Notes: generated by a model not told the origin, from the sequence alone. DNA of 64,000 nt from CAVVIG01 sp050249955 (GCA_050249955.1 JBFWPN010000001.1:744001-808000); one strand, 5' to 3'; positions 1 to 8,264 are shown, counted from the first letter of the stretch. A program made the numbers and translations.

Positions 1-1209
1 CGGGGGCTTCGTTGGCACGGGCTGCGTCGGCGAGTACCACTCACCCGGCGTGTCGCCCTTCGGAACCGGCCGCTCCTCGATCGGCCACACCGGCTCGCCG
101 GTCTCGCGATTGATCACGTACAGGATCGCCTGCTTGGTCGGTTGCGCCAGCGCCTTCACCGCACGGCCATTCACCGTAATGTCCATCAGGATCGGTGGGC
201 ACGGAATGTCCATGTCCCACAGTCCGTGATGCACGAGCTGGTAATGCCACTTCCGCACGCCCGTCCTGATGTCGACCGCGACGATGCTCTCGCTGAACAG
301 GTTCGCGCCGGGCCGCGACCCGCCGTAGTAGTCGTGCGTCGGCATCTCCACCGGCAGATACACCAGGCCGAGCCGCTCGTCCGCCGACATCTCGGCCCAC
401 ACGCCCGCATTGCCCGTGTAGGACCACGAGTCGCGCTCCCACGTGTCGTTGCCGAACTCTCCGGGCCGCGGAATCGTGTGGAACGTCCACAGCCGCTTGC
501 CGGTGCGCACGTCGAAGCCGCGGACATACCCCTTGATGTTCTCGCGGCTCCTCGGGTTGGCGCCGGTCTCGAACGCAGCACCCACCACGATCACGTCATT
601 GGCGATCTTCGGCGTCGCATGCAGGCCCACTGGCGCGGTCGTCAGGTCGATGGCCTGGTCGAAGTCCTGCTTCAGGTCGACGATGCCGCCAGTGCCGAAC
701 GATCGGACCAGCTCACCGGTCTTCGCATCGAGCGCCACCATGCGGTACCCCGGGGTCACGTAGACAATGCGCTCCTCGCGGCCGTCGGTCCAGTACGACA
801 GGCCCCGTCCGGACAGCTGCCGTGGCGCCGCCTGGCCGCGCGCCCCTTCCTGCTCGCTGTGCATCCAGAGCATCTCGCCCGTCCTCGCGTCGAGCGAGAA
901 GACGGCGCGCCGGCTGCCCCCCGTGGAGAAGAGCCGCCCGCCGATCATCAGCGGCGTGGACTGCAGGTTGAACTCCGGGCGCGGACCGAGGTGGTCGGTC
1001 TTGAACCGCCAGGCGATGTCGAGCGACTTGAAGTTGGCCGCCGTGATCTGGTCGAGCGGCGAGTAGCGCGTGTTGCCGAGATCGCCGCCGTACGACCGCC
1101 ACTCGCCGTTCTGCGCACCGGCCTGTCCGTGCAGCGCCGGCTGCCGGCCCGCCAGCGCCAGCCACACGCAGGCCGCCGCGAGCCCCATCGTCGTTACCCG
1201 TCGCGTCAT
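1..1209 (-). CDS. PQQ-dependent quinoprotein dehydrogenase, 3' part outside window
   Basis: Reading leftward from the ATG at 1209 gives 403 codons without a stop up to the window edge, so the C-terminal part is missing. The first ~30 residues are a signal peptide (hydrophobic LAAACVWLALAG), followed by the propeller opening EWRSYGGDLGNTRYSPLDQI and repeated blade motifs such as SLDARTGEMLW and ALDAKTGELV. This pattern is typical of soluble or periplasmic quinoprotein glucose/alcohol dehydrogenases, which oxidise sugars or alcohols with PQQ and pass electrons to cytochromes or quinone. The substrate cannot be told from this part. No membrane anchor domain precedes the propeller, unlike membrane-bound Gcd. 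Family assignment is solid; specificity is open. Confidence 0.85.
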   Translation of the reverse strand, partial: MTRRVTTMGLAAACVWLALAGRQPALHGQAGAQNGEWRSYGGDLGNTRYSPLDQITAANFKSLDIAWRFKTDHLGPRPEFNLQSTPLMIGGRLFSTGGSRRAVFSLDARTGEMLWMHSEQEGARGQAAPRQLSGRGLSYWTDGREERIVYVTPGYRMVALDAKTGELVRSFGTGGIVDLKQDFDQAIDLTTAPVGLHATPKIANDVIVVGAAFETGANPRSRENIKGYVRGFDVRTGKRLWTFHTIPRPGEFGNDTWERDSWSYTGNAGVWAEMSADERLGLVYLPVEMPTHDYYGGSRPGANLFSESIVAVDIRTGVRKWHYQLVHHGLWDMDIPCPPILMDITVNGRAVKALAQPTKQAILYVINRETGEPVWPIEERPVPKGDTPGEWYSPTQPVPTKPP

Positions 1210-1392
1210 GTCACCACTCCGTCACCGCGCCTGGCGGCGCACTCGGACTCCCCGCACGACCGAACTGGGCCGAGAGCATACACCCGGGCCGGTGGCGATC
1301 GACGGGTGCGCAACGAACGGGCAGTGGCCAGTGGTGATGACGCTCGATCCGCGCACGGAACCGCCTTCGGCCGTCACGCCGAAGGCGATGAT

Positions 1393-2946
1393 TCAGCGCG
1401 CCTCGCAGGTGAAGCTGGCGGCGTCGTCCGCGCTGCCCGTGCCCGTGTAGCGTGCCACCTGCGGGTGCGGACACAGCGGCCGCGTGCGGGTCACCACCCC
1501 GTTCTCGCGATGGGTGGCCGTGACGGGGCCGGGCGCCTGCCCCTTCTCGACCCAGTTCTCGAGCACGGTCAGCATGTCGAACTCGTTCGGTCCGGGACCA
1601 CCACTGCAGTGGTGCATGCCTGGCACGAGGTACAGCCTTGCGAAGGTGTCCACGGCCGGCTGGCCACCGACGATCTTCGTCACCTTGTCATAGTAGCCAA
1701 CAGTCCCGTAGGCGCTGATGGCCGGGTCGGACCACCCGTGGTAGAGCAGCAGCTTGCCGCCGCGCTGCTTGAAGGGTCGGAGGTCGGCATCGAGCGGGCT
1801 CAGGATCTCGCTCATGGTCTTCATCCGTGCCAGATCCTGCGGGAACCGGAAGACGCGCCAGGTGAACGTAGGGTCGTCGTTCTCGAGCGCCAGGAAGCGC
1901 ATGTTCGAGTCGGCGAGGCCGTAGCCGCTCGGCAGTCGACGGCCGGCGTACGCCAGCGTGCCGTCGGCCTGCTTCGTCGGGTCTTCCGGCCCCGAGATCC
2001 AGGCACGCCAGCCGCTGGGGCTTCCCTCGTGACCCACGGGAAATCCCCACGCGTATGGTTCGCCGTCGAGCGCCGCTCCCTCGTAGATCTGCTTCACCAC
2101 GGCCAGCTGCCCCTCGTTCAGGCAGGTCGGCCCGTCAGGCCCGGTGCACTTCAGCGTCTCCGGCTTGAAGGTGCAGCGCCGCGGGTCGGTGATCAACCCA
2201 TCCTCGAGGCCGTCGGTCCTGTCGCACGCCGCGAGAGTGGCCTTCGACAGCAGTTCGATCTTGTCGGCCGTGAGGAAGTTCTCGGGCTTCGCGAGCATCT
2301 TCTGGTAGACGAGGGCACGGCCCACCTGCATCGGCGTGCCGGTGGCCGGGTCGCCGCCGATGATCCCGTCGAAGTCCTCGGGATAGCGCTGCACTTCCAT
2401 CAGTGCCTGCCGTCCGCCGTTCGAACACCCCTCGAAGTAGGCGTGCTGCGGTGCGCGGCCGTAGAACGCACCGGACAGCGCCTTGCCGGCGACCGCGGTC
2501 GCGTGGGTGCCACGGTGCCCGTAGTCGATCTCCTTGGCGCGGTTCGCTCCCCACGTCTGGTCGCTAGCCAGGTGCCCCGTGTCCGTGGACGCCGAGGCAT
2601 AGCCCCGTTCGAGCCCCTTGTTCAGCGAGCCGATGGTGCCGCCAAGGCCGCCCACTCCCACGAAGTAGTACTTGCCGTTCCAACGTTCCGGCAACCCCAG
2701 CCGGAAGTTCACCTCGTTCCCGGGCGTCGCGGCATGGCCGTCCACCTGGCAGTACCTGGGCAGCTTGCCCGTGGCCTCTACCACCTTCGCCCCGGTGATC
2801 GTCGTGCCTGCGGGCGCCTTCGCCTGCAGCGCGGGGACCGCACAGTCGGCGAGGGTCGAGGTGGTGCCCTGCGTCAACACATGCACGCCACCCGCGCCGA
2901 CGATGGCCAGGGCGGTCGTGGAGGCGAGTCGGAGGAATCTCTGCAT
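1393..2946 (-). CDS. Tannase / feruloyl esterase family hydrolase
   Basis: A 517-residue secreted alpha/beta hydrolase. I start it at the ATG at 2946, because MQRFLRLASTTALAIVGAGG is a good signal peptide, whereas the longer frame adds 44 residues with no export signal. The nucleophile motif GCSNGGRQ lies near residue 172, an Asp candidate (SDPAISAYG) near 406 and a His (MHHCSGG) near 446. This is the order and spacing of the tannase/feruloyl esterase family, which splits ester bonds of gallic, ferulic or related acids from plant polymers. A TAGCAT -10-like box at 2960-2955 ends only 8 nt before the ATG. The neighbouring intradiol dioxygenase could act on released phenolics, but that link is inference. 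Confidence 0.88.
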   Translation of the reverse strand: MQRFLRLASTTALAIVGAGGVHVLTQGTTSTLADCAVPALQAKAPAGTTITGAKVVEATGKLPRYCQVDGHAATPGNEVNFRLGLPERWNGKYYFVGVGGLGGTIGSLNKGLERGYASASTDTGHLASDQTWGANRAKEIDYGHRGTHATAVAGKALSGAFYGRAPQHAYFEGCSNGGRQALMEVQRYPEDFDGIIGGDPATGTPMQVGRALVYQKMLAKPENFLTADKIELLSKATLAACDRTDGLEDGLITDPRRCTFKPETLKCTGPDGPTCLNEGQLAVVKQIYEGAALDGEPYAWGFPVGHEGSPSGWRAWISGPEDPTKQADGTLAYAGRRLPSGYGLADSNMRFLALENDDPTFTWRVFRFPQDLARMKTMSEILSPLDADLRPFKQRGGKLLLYHGWSDPAISAYGTVGYYDKVTKIVGGQPAVDTFARLYLVPGMHHCSGGPGPNEFDMLTVLENWVEKGQAPGPVTATHRENGVVTRTRPLCPHPQVARYTGTGSADDAASFTCEAR

Positions 2947-3023
2947 GGCCCCAGATGCTACTTCACGAGTCCAGCCCCCCGGAATCGTTCCGCATCTCGG
3001 ATAGACTTGGGCCGGGGGTACTT

Positions 3024-3296
3024 GTGGGAATCTCGCGGGAAGAACTGCTTCGCCTCGCCCGGTCGGGTGCGGCGGCACGTGTCCAGGAACTGCTCAGGGA
3101 GCTCGAGTCCATCTACAAGACCTTTCCGGACCTTCGCTCCGCGAAGGGCGGACGGGCGGGGGCGCCAGCGCGGACACCGGGCAGCAAGACAGGCAAGCGC
3201 GCGTGGACCGCGGCCGACCGGCGGGCGGTCTCCGAACGGATGAAAAAATACTGGGCCACGCGCGGCAGCGCCAAGGCCGGCAAGCCGACGAAGTAG
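3024..3296 (+). CDS. Small basic hypothetical protein
   Basis: I do not recognise a named family. The frame is open from an ATG at 2955, but that start lies next to the divergent tannase promoter. The GTG at 3024 gives a cleaner 90-residue protein beginning MGISREELLRLARSGAAARV. The N-terminal half is a short amphipathic, probably helical segment. The C-terminal half is rich in Lys, Arg, Ala and Gly (KTGKRAWTAADRRAVSERMK and a KAGKPTK tail). Such tails occur in small acidobacterial proteins with histone-H1-like or AT-hook-like composition, so nucleic-acid binding is possible but unproven. It is divergent from the tannase gene and followed 82 nt later by the dioxygenase. Confidence 0.6.
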   Translation: MGISREELLRLARSGAAARVQELLRELESIYKTFPDLRSAKGGRAGAPARTPGSKTGKRAWTAADRRAVSERMKKYWATRGSAKAGKPTK

Positions 3297-3378
3297 CCCA
3301 CGTGTAGCAGTCTTTTCACACAGGCCCGGGCCTGCGCCTGCTGTAATGGCAAGGTCGTCCCCCGACGGAGGAGGCCTG

Positions 3379-4113
3379 ATGGTGCGACTGTCCCGGCGTA
3401 AAGCGCTCTCTGTGTTCGGTTCGGCTGGTGCAGCGGCGATTGCCGCGGCGTGCGGCGCCTCCACCACGTCACCCTCGACAACCGGCAGCGCGACCACCGG
3501 CTCGGCGGCCGGTGGCACCACGAACAGCACCACGTGCGTCGTCAGCCCCGAGGAGACCATCGGCCCATATCCGGACCGGACGGGCATGGTGAACAACCCG
3601 GTGTTCTATCGTCAGGACATCACGGAGGGCCGGCCCGGCACGCCGCTGACGCTGAACCTGCGCGTGGTGAACGTCCGGAGCGCCTGCGCGCCGGTGGCCG
3701 ATGCGGCCGTGGAGATCTGGCAGTGCGACGCCAGCGGCAATTACAGCGAGTACTCGCAGCCGGGCTTCAACGGGGTTGGCCTGACGTTCCTCCGCGGCCT
3801 GCAGACGAGCGATGCCGCCGGAGCGGTCACCTTCCGGACGATCTACCCGGGCTGGTACAACGGACGCGCGACGCACATCCACGTGGACGTCTACATCGGT
3901 GGCCAGCGCGTGAAGGTGACGCAGATCGCGTTCCCCGAGAACATCTCGTCCCAGGTGTATGTGCAGGGGGTCTACGCCTCGAAGGGGCAGAACACGACGA
4001 GCAACGCCAGGGACAACGTGTTCTCCGACGGGGTGGACGACGAGCTGGCCACCGTCACCGGCACGGTTGCCAGCGGCCTCACCGCCTCACTGACGATCGG
4101 GATCTCCGCCTGA
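3379..4113 (+). CDS. Exported intradiol ring-cleavage dioxygenase-like protein
   Basis: A 244-residue protein. The ATG at 3379 has a strong GGAGGAGG ribosome site 5-12 nt upstream and is preferred over the frame opening at 3346. The N-terminus combines a twin-arginine pattern (LSRRKALSVFG) with a lipobox-like AAAC, so a Tat-exported lipoprotein is likely, followed by a Ser/Thr-rich linker. The core holds the non-haem Fe(III) ligand set of the family: a Tyr in EIWQCDASGNYSEY, a Tyr in IYPGWY, and two His in THIHVDV. Intradiol dioxygenases open catechol-type rings between the hydroxyls. Extracytoplasmic members exist and their substrates are mostly unknown. All four metal ligands are present, so activity is plausible. 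Confidence 0.87.
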   Translation: MVRLSRRKALSVFGSAGAAAIAAACGASTTSPSTTGSATTGSAAGGTTNSTTCVVSPEETIGPYPDRTGMVNNPVFYRQDITEGRPGTPLTLNLRVVNVRSACAPVADAAVEIWQCDASGNYSEYSQPGFNGVGLTFLRGLQTSDAAGAVTFRTIYPGWYNGRATHIHVDVYIGGQRVKVTQIAFPENISSQVYVQGVYASKGQNTTSNARDNVFSDGVDDELATVTGTVASGLTASLTIGISA

Positions 4114-4140
4114 CACCGCCGGGTTCCCACCCGTGGTCGA

Positions 4141-4383
4141 TCAGGTGCGGGGCCTGTCCATGCCCACGTGCGACAGGTGTGCGAACCGGCGCACGCCCGG
4201 ATGGGGCGTAGCCACGCCGCGATCGCGCTGCAGCGCCGGAGGCGGCGGACCGGCCCACGCCATCACGCTGCGAATCACCAGGCCGGCAGTTGCGCCAAGA
4301 CACAGGCACAGCAGGAACATCAGGCATGCCACCAGGAGTGCCGCGCGCGGCCGTGGCGTAGCGCCTTGATCTGCGTACCGCAT
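4141..4383 (-). CDS. Small single-span membrane protein
   Basis: An 80-residue protein starting MRYADQG. Its ATG at 4383 shares one base with the TGA of the upstream lipoprotein gene (TGATG), so it is very likely translationally coupled and the last gene of this leftward unit. Residues ~12-40 form one hydrophobic segment (ALLVACLMFLLCLCLGATAG) preceded by an Arg-rich stretch. The tail is Pro/Arg/His-rich with no recognisable motif. I do not know the family. Its position behind three paralogous lipoproteins suggests a role in the same envelope function, but nothing in the sequence fixes it. Confidence 0.55.
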   Translation of the reverse strand: MRYADQGATPRPRAALLVACLMFLLCLCLGATAGLVIRSVMAWAGPPPPALQRDRGVATPHPGVRRFAHLSHVGMDRPRT

Positions 4384-4802
4384 CACGGATGCTCGATGGT
4401 GAGCGTGAACGCGGTGTCTTCCGTCAGGCGACCCGCATCGTAGACCTGCACGCAGTAGCTGCCGGCGTCGGCAGCGGTGACGATCTGCGGCGACGTGCCG
4501 GGGCCGGTCACCACGGAGACCGACGGGCTGCACGGCGTTCCGGTCGCCGGTACACCGACCACCACTCCGACCGTTGAACTGCCGTTGCCCAGTGCGGAGA
4601 GCGTCACCCGGATCGTGCCCGCACTGGACATCGCGAAGGTCCGCGCGGTGCTGCCGCGAATTGCCAGCAGGCTCGAGAAGGTGTCGACCACCGGCGATGT
4701 CGCGGTCGTCGTGGTGGACGAAGGCGACGTGGTGGTGTCGCTGCCGCACGCGGCGGTGAGCATGCCGAGCACGCAGGCAGCCGATGCGAGGAAGGCTCTC
4801 AT
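4383..4802 (-). CDS. Small lipoprotein, third of three tandem paralogues (PPC-like fold)
   Basis: A 139-residue secreted protein beginning MRAFLASAACVLGMLTAACG, with a lipobox-like TAAC. The Ser/Thr linker (TTTSPSSTTTT) is followed by a ~100-residue beta-rich domain with the rhythm of bacterial pre-peptidase C-terminal (PPC) domains: a segment ending TFAMSSAGTIRVTLS, then GTPC, then GSYCVQVYD with DAG and a final FTLTIEHP. Two Cys (in GTPC and SYC) recur in all three paralogues and could form a disulphide. It starts 1 nt after the stop of the preceding paralogue. No enzyme motif is visible; a binding or structural role is only a guess. Confidence 0.75.
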   Translation of the reverse strand: MRAFLASAACVLGMLTAACGSDTTTSPSSTTTTATSPVVDTFSSLLAIRGSTARTFAMSSAGTIRVTLSALGNGSSTVGVVVGVPATGTPCSPSVSVVTGPGTSPQIVTAADAGSYCVQVYDAGRLTEDTAFTLTIEHP

Positions 4803-4803
4803 G

Positions 4804-5238
4804 TCAGGTGTGCAGGATGCGGATGACGAACGTCGCGTCACCGGTGAGCGCACCGGGATCCGTGACGTTGACGCAATAGATGTTGTCGGCGGCCCCGGTC
4901 GCGGTGAGCTGTGCGGTGAGTCCGGTGGAGGTGTCCACCGCCGAGGTGACCGCGCATCCGAAGCCACTGGGAGTGCCGACCCCCACCGTGAGGCGTGCCG
5001 TCACGGCCGGTCCCACCCGCGAGTACGCCACGCTGGCCAGCGTGATGGAGACATTGCCGGCCGACGTCACCGTGAAGGCGTAGAAGGCGCTGCCCCGCGG
5101 GGCGATGGTTCCGGTGAAGACCTCGGTGGCGGTCGTGCCCGTGGTCGTCGACGGCGAGGTCGTCGCCTGCTCGTCGCCGCACGCAGCGGCCGATGCCGCG
5201 AGGAGCAGCGCACAGAGGACGCGTCGCATCCCCGTCAT
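4804..5238 (-). CDS. Small lipoprotein, second of three tandem paralogues (PPC-like fold)
   Basis: A 144-residue protein. The start at 5238 is chosen because its ATG overlaps the TGA of the gene before it (ATGA), the usual sign of coupling; MRRVL at 5229 is the alternative. The signal peptide ends in a lipobox-like AAAC, followed by a Thr/Ser linker. The domain repeats the family pattern: IAPRGSAFYAFTVTSAGNVS, a Cys in GFGC, then NIYCVNVTDPGALTG and a closing FVIRILHT. It is clearly related to the genes on either side but well diverged from them, so the triplication is not recent. Function unknown. Confidence 0.77.
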   Translation of the reverse strand: MTGMRRVLCALLLAASAAACGDEQATTSPSTTTGTTATEVFTGTIAPRGSAFYAFTVTSAGNVSITLASVAYSRVGPAVTARLTVGVGTPSGFGCAVTSAVDTSTGLTAQLTATGAADNIYCVNVTDPGALTGDATFVIRILHT

Positions 5239-5690
5239 GGGTGGGCCACCGTGGCAGACACCCTGACCGGCCCGGTCAGCGTCCCGTTGTCGTAGATGCG
5301 CACGCAGAAGACACCGGGACCGTACGTGCCGGTCAACTGGGCGACGGTGCCGGGACCCGTGCTGATGGCCGTGCTCGTGGTGCAGGACGTGCCGCTCGGC
5401 CGGCCGATCCCCACCCCAAGCGTGAGGTCCTCCGGGAGGTCGGCACCAGAGACGCCCGTGAGTGTGACCGCGACGTTGCCGTAGACCGCGATGCTGAACG
5501 AGTAGAAGATCCCGTCCCCCGCCGACAGCGTCGTCTCGAAGGTCTCGCTCGTGGTGGCGTCGGCGGCCACCGGAGTGGGCGACGTCGTGGTGGTGGAAGA
5601 CGAGGCGCTGGCGCCGCCGCAGGCCGTGGCGGCGATGGCCGCGGCGCAGGCAATGGCCAGAGCCGCGCGCAAGGTGGGCATGGGTGCCAT
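5235..5690 (-). CDS. Small lipoprotein, first of three tandem paralogues (PPC-like fold)
   Basis: About 151 residues if started at the ATG at 5690 (MAPMPTLRAALAIA). The ATG at 5681 is equally possible and the frame is open to 5744. The signal peptide runs into a lipobox-like ATAC, then a Ser/Thr linker (SASSSTTTTSPTP). The folded part follows the same plan as the next two genes: GDGIFYSFSIAVYGNVAVTL, a Cys in GTSC, then GVFCVRIYDNGTLTG and VSATVAHP. It lies 54 nt downstream of the OmpR-type regulator gene on the same strand and may be co-transcribed with it or controlled by it. No catalytic motif is seen. Confidence 0.75.
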   Translation of the reverse strand: MAPMPTLRAALAIACAAAIAATACGGASASSSTTTTSPTPVAADATTSETFETTLSAGDGIFYSFSIAVYGNVAVTLTGVSGADLPEDLTLGVGIGRPSGTSCTTSTAISTGPGTVAQLTGTYGPGVFCVRIYDNGTLTGPVRVSATVAHP

Positions 5691-5744
5691 TGAACCTGTC
5701 AGGTGTTGAAGCCGCGTGATACGCCTGAGAAAAATCTGTGACAA

Positions 5745-6482
5745 CTACGACGAGCGTGACGATTCGGTGAGCCGGTAGCCAACGCCGCGCACGGTCTCCA
5801 CGAAGCAGGCGTCCTTCAGTACCGGCCGCAGCTGGTGCCGGAGGCGCTTCACCAGTGCGTCGACGCTGCGTTCCGTGACGAACGTGTCGCCCCCCCAGAC
5901 GGCATCGAGCAGCGCCGGCCGGTCGAAGATCCGGCCTGGGTTGCCCGCCAGCACGTAGAGCAGCTGGAATTCCTGCTCGGTGAGGCGCAGATCGCGCCCG
6001 GCCGCACACACGCGACGACGCGCCGGGTCGATGTCCAGGTGGCGGATGTGCACCCTCGCGCCGGCCACACCGGCCAGGTCGCTCTCCGGCGGGGCCATTC
6101 CCCCATGCACGTGCACGCGCCGCAGCAGGGCACGGGCCCGGGCCACGAACTCGCGGCGGCCGCAGGACATCGGCAGGTAGCCGTCGATGCCGCGCTCGAC
6201 CAGTTCGACACCCTGCGCTTCGTCGCCGGGACCGACCAGGGCCAGCGTCAGCGGACGCCGTGCCAGCCGGCCCTCCGCCCTGCGCACGATGGACAGCGTG
6301 GCTGCGCCGAGGCGCTGCTGATCGATCACCAGCAGGTGCGGCGACCACTCGTGCATGCGTGTCACGTCGTGTTCCCGGCAGGTCACCACGTGGAGCCCTT
6401 CGTACTGCAGCAGCTGGCGGAAGACGGCAGTGTCCGATCCTTCGGCCTCGATGAAGACAACGGTGGCTGCGGTGGCGGTCAT
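5745..6482 (-). CDS. OmpR/PhoB-type response regulator with atypical receiver
   Basis: A 245-residue two-domain protein. Residues ~145-240 are a clear winged-helix effector domain (LTEQEFQLLYVLAGNPGRIF, SVDALVKRLRHQL, ending VETVRGVGYRLTE). The N-terminal ~115 residues look like a receiver, but the acidic pair at strand 1 is replaced by FIEAEG, the candidate phospho-Asp sits in LLVIDQQRLG, and the conserved Lys (normally KPF) is missing from LPMSCGRREF. Normal phosphotransfer is therefore doubtful, and it may be a phosphorylation-independent regulator. No kinase gene is adjacent. It leads the leftward lipoprotein unit and is divergent from the glycosyltransferase-like gene. Confidence 0.88.
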   Translation of the reverse strand: MTATAATVVFIEAEGSDTAVFRQLLQYEGLHVVTCREHDVTRMHEWSPHLLVIDQQRLGAATLSIVRRAEGRLARRPLTLALVGPGDEAQGVELVERGIDGYLPMSCGRREFVARARALLRRVHVHGGMAPPESDLAGVAGARVHIRHLDIDPARRRVCAAGRDLRLTEQEFQLLYVLAGNPGRIFDRPALLDAVWGGDTFVTERSVDALVKRLRHQLRPVLKDACFVETVRGVGYRLTESSRSS

Positions 6483-6642
6483 TCAACGGGCAGGAGTGGA
6501 AGCGACCGTGCCAGCAACCCGGCTGCCAGCCACCCGCCCTGCCCTGTCAACGAGTTAGAGAAACCTGTCCACGGACGGCCTCGCGTCCGTGTCGCCCCTG
6601 GCGGACAGCAGGTAGCGCACTCGCCACGCACGCCCGGGACTG

Positions 6643-6671
6643 TTGCTTACACCAGTGGGCTCGGATATAAA
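6643..6671 (+). promoter_or_regulatory. Sigma70-like promoter
   Basis: TTGCTT (6643-6648) and TATAAA (6666-6671) are separated by 17 nt. The -10 box ends 33 nt before the GTG at 6705. It is the best promoter-like sequence in the 222-nt divergent gap between the regulator and the membrane glycosyltransferase-like gene. Confidence 0.55.
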
Positions 6672-6704
6672 CACCCGCGCCGGCCCCGCCGGATCCCCAG
6701 TCCA

Positions 6705-8264
6705 GTGCCAACCAGACTCTCGTCGCGCCGCGCGTGCGTCACGTGGTTCATGGTGTGCGTCGCCGTCAGCGCGCTCACGCGGCTGGTGGTGTCGTCGGCC
6801 GACGTGATCAACGTCGACGAGGCGTCGTACATGGTGGGCGCCTCGGAGCTGCTGCGCGGGCACGTGCCGTACACGGCGTTCGGCGACAACAAGCCGCCGC
6901 TCATCTACACCTACTACGCCCTGGCGCAGTTGATCGGGGGAACGGGGATCGGCGCCGTTCGCCTGCTCACGGCGCTCGTGACGGTTCCCCTGACCGCCTG
7001 GGCCATCACCGCCTTCTACGGGTACGACCGGCGTGGCATGACCGGGGCGCTGCTCTTCCTGGTCTACAGCGCCTCGTACACGGCGAGCGACATGCTGGCC
7101 GTGAACTGCGAGGTGGTCATGATGCTGCCGCTGGCGTGGGCACTGGTGGCCGTGGCCGACCCGCCCCAGGCGCGCCACCCCGGACGCACCTTCGTGGCCG
7201 GGGCGCTCACGGGGCTCGCGGCGCTGGTGAAGTACCAGGCCGGTCTGTGGATGGCCCCACTCGCGGTGACCGTTGCGCTGGCCAGCTGGCAGCATCGGCG
7301 GGCCGTCTGCTGGACGCCGCTCGTCACCCTGACCCTCGGGGCGCTGCTGCCCGTGCTGGCCACGCTGTCGGTGTTCGCCACGCTGGGAGGTCTCGAAGAC
7401 CTCCTCTACTGGAACGTCACCCACAATCTCGAGTACCTGCAGAACCCAATCGGATCTGGCGAGGCGATCCGTCGGGGCCTTACGCGAATGGGGCCATTCC
7501 TCCTGGTCACGGCACCGCTCTGGTACGGATGGCTGCGGTCGTCGACAATGGCACCCTCGCGGCACTGGGAGGTGCTCCTGGCCGGGCTGGTGGGTGCCTC
7601 CGCCGCAGCCGCCTGTCTCGGGCTCCGCTTCTTCCCGCACTACTTCGTCCAGCTGTACGTGCCGTTGTCGATCGGCGCGGCCCCCTGGGTGGTCAGCCTG
7701 TTCGCCACGCCGGCCCGCGTGCGGGGATTCGTCACTGCGGCCATCACCGTGCTGTTGTGGGCGGGGTGGACCCTCGCGAATGCGAGCCGGCTGCGCACGG
7801 AGGTGGAGCCGACCCTCAACACCACCGCGTCGGCCGTGGCCGCCCGGCTTCGCTCGGACGCGTGCTTCGGCGACTCGTCGATCTTCGTGTGGGGGTCAGC
7901 ACCCGAGTTCTACTATCACGCCCGGCTTCCCCTGGCATCGCGGTTCTTCTTTCCCGAGTTCCCGCTCGTGCGCTACTACGCCGGCAATCCGGCCGCCACG
8001 GCCGCGCGCATGCCCAGCGGACGGCGTGCCCGCCGCGTCCGTCACTGGACACGATTGATGGCGGACCTCCGCACGTCGCGCCCCACCTTCATCCTGGACA
8101 CTGCGCCAGCCGGCATCGCCCGCTGGCAGCACTTCCCCGTTCGCGACTATCCGCTGCTCCACCACTTCATCGCCCGGCACTACACTCCGGTCGACGTGGT
8201 CTCCGGCGTGCGGGTCTACCGGCGGAACGAGTGCGAGCCGTTCGTGGCGAGCGCCACTCCCTGA
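6705..8264 (+). CDS. Polytopic GT-C / GT39-like membrane glycosyltransferase
   Basis: A 519-residue integral membrane protein from the GTG at 6705; an ATG at 6750 is the alternative, and both sit inside a much longer open frame whose 5' part is antisense to the regulator. After the first membrane span, the loop NVDEASYMVGA carries the Asp-Glu pair typical of GT-C enzymes of the PMT/ArnT class, where an acidic residue in the first extracytoplasmic loop is catalytic. About ten hydrophobic segments follow, then a soluble C-terminal part with SAPEFYYHARLPLASRFFF. Such enzymes move sugars from polyprenyl-phosphate donors to lipids or proteins. Acceptor unknown. A GT2 enzyme that could make the polyprenyl-sugar donor lies close by. 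Confidence 0.8.
   Translation: MPTRLSSRRACVTWFMVCVAVSALTRLVVSSADVINVDEASYMVGASELLRGHVPYTAFGDNKPPLIYTYYALAQLIGGTGIGAVRLLTALVTVPLTAWAITAFYGYDRRGMTGALLFLVYSASYTASDMLAVNCEVVMMLPLAWALVAVADPPQARHPGRTFVAGALTGLAALVKYQAGLWMAPLAVTVALASWQHRRAVCWTPLVTLTLGALLPVLATLSVFATLGGLEDLLYWNVTHNLEYLQNPIGSGEAIRRGLTRMGPFLLVTAPLWYGWLRSSTMAPSRHWEVLLAGLVGASAAAACLGLRFFPHYFVQLYVPLSIGAAPWVVSLFATPARVRGFVTAAITVLLWAGWTLANASRLRTEVEPTLNTTASAVAARLRSDACFGDSSIFVWGSAPEFYYHARLPLASRFFFPEFPLVRYYAGNPAATAARMPSGRRARRVRHWTRLMADLRTSRPTFILDTAPAGIARWQHFPVRDYPLLHHFIARHYTPVDVVSGVRVYRRNECEPFVASATP

Noticed and set aside
142..3243. A 1033-codon rightward open frame
   Set aside because: It is antisense to the quinoprotein and tannase genes, has Arg/His/Pro-rich composition and no domain; it is a shadow frame of GC-rich coding DNA.
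4804..6486. A single 560-residue protein covering the middle lipoprotein and the region upstream
   Set aside because: The upstream part is an out-of-frame shadow of the first lipoprotein and the regulator; the signal peptide at MTGMRRV marks the true start.
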